5,883 nucleotides of DNA from Flavobacteriaceae bacterium (GTDB lineage: Bacteria; Bacteroidota; Bacteroidia; Flavobacteriales; Flavobacteriaceae). The notes under the pieces were generated by a model, which saw only the letters and a program-made list of their open reading frames with translations, did not search any database and had not been told where the DNA came from. Of this stretch, positions 5,824 to 5,883 are shown piece by piece. Where the stretch lies: assembly GCA_013042255.1 (NCBI GenBank), contig JABDQK010000332.1:1-5883 (forward strand), in the 5' to 3' direction. Each line of letters opens with the position of its first letter. Positions within the stretch are counted from its first letter, which is position 1. Both the position numbers and the translations under genes were made by a program.

Positions 5824-5883
5824 ATGGCGACATATAAGAAGAGGGGGTACAAGCCTAAGAACAAAGAAGAGGAAAAAGCCCTG
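5824..5883 (+). CDS. N-terminus of a probable membrane-anchored TPR protein (cut by window edge)
   Basis: Only 20 residues are present: MATYKKRGYKPKNKEEEKAL. From memory, this Lys/Arg-rich cytoplasmic start, next to and divergent from recF, is characteristic of a flavobacterial protein of about 250 residues with one membrane helix and tetratricopeptide-like repeats, often labelled TPR repeat protein. Neither the helix nor the repeats lie inside the window, so this is recognition of the N-terminus and context only. The start is supported by the -7 box 20 bases upstream and by AAAGGA at 5815-5820, three bases before the ATG, which is at most a weak ribosome-binding site. Reading continues to the right edge without a stop. 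Confidence 0.65.
   Translation, partial: MATYKKRGYKPKNKEEEKAL

Noticed and set aside
1..5883. Defence system, mobile element, CRISPR array or other novel multi-gene system
   Set aside because: No transposase, integrase, nuclease-effector, repeat-spacer array or terminal inverted repeat was seen; the genes are conserved chromosomal families in compact operons.

Overview
The window is chromosomal DNA from a member of the Bacteroidota, most likely a marine-type Flavobacteriaceae. This rests on the gene content (a GldI-type lipoprotein, and the RecF / DUF721 / 'MATYKKRGYKPK' neighbourhood), on promoters of the Bacteroidota form TAnnTTTG, on the near absence of Shine-Dalgarno sequences, and on many short lipoprotein signal peptides. 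No genus can be named from this alone. I see no mobile element, CRISPR array, tRNA or rRNA.

Left part (1-2218, minus strand): a tight three-gene operon read right to left. It holds a DHH/DHHA1 phosphoesterase of the NrnA type, then gldI (4-base ATGA overlap), then a cyclophilin-type peptidyl-prolyl isomerase lipoprotein (13-base gap) whose C-terminus runs off the left edge. Two lipid-anchored proline-isomerase family proteins thus follow a nano-RNA/pAp phosphatase. A near-leaderless promoter lies immediately before the first gene.

Middle (2219-3900, plus strand): a 129-base divergent intergenic region, a PhoD-like metallophosphatase lipoprotein of 342 residues, a well-formed promoter squeezed into the 50-base gap, and ndk (nucleoside diphosphate kinase). 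A strong hairpin-plus-T-tract terminator follows ndk.

Right part (3917-5710, minus strand): a second compact operon read right to left: recF, a small lipocalin-like lipoprotein (1 base after the recF stop) and a DUF721/DciA-like protein (2 bases further). It converges on ndk. Upstream of recF, a 113-base intergenic region carries two TATTTTTG -7 boxes pointing away from each other, one for recF and one for a rightward gene of which only the first 20 residues are present.

Nothing here looks like a new defence or mobile system; it is a conserved housekeeping region. The points most worth following up are the lipoprotein embedded between two DNA-replication/repair genes, the pairing of two surface-type isomerases with a phosphoesterase, and the promoter architecture. 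Two upstream start codons (for recF and the small lipoprotein) are judged to be wrong, and shorter forms are given.
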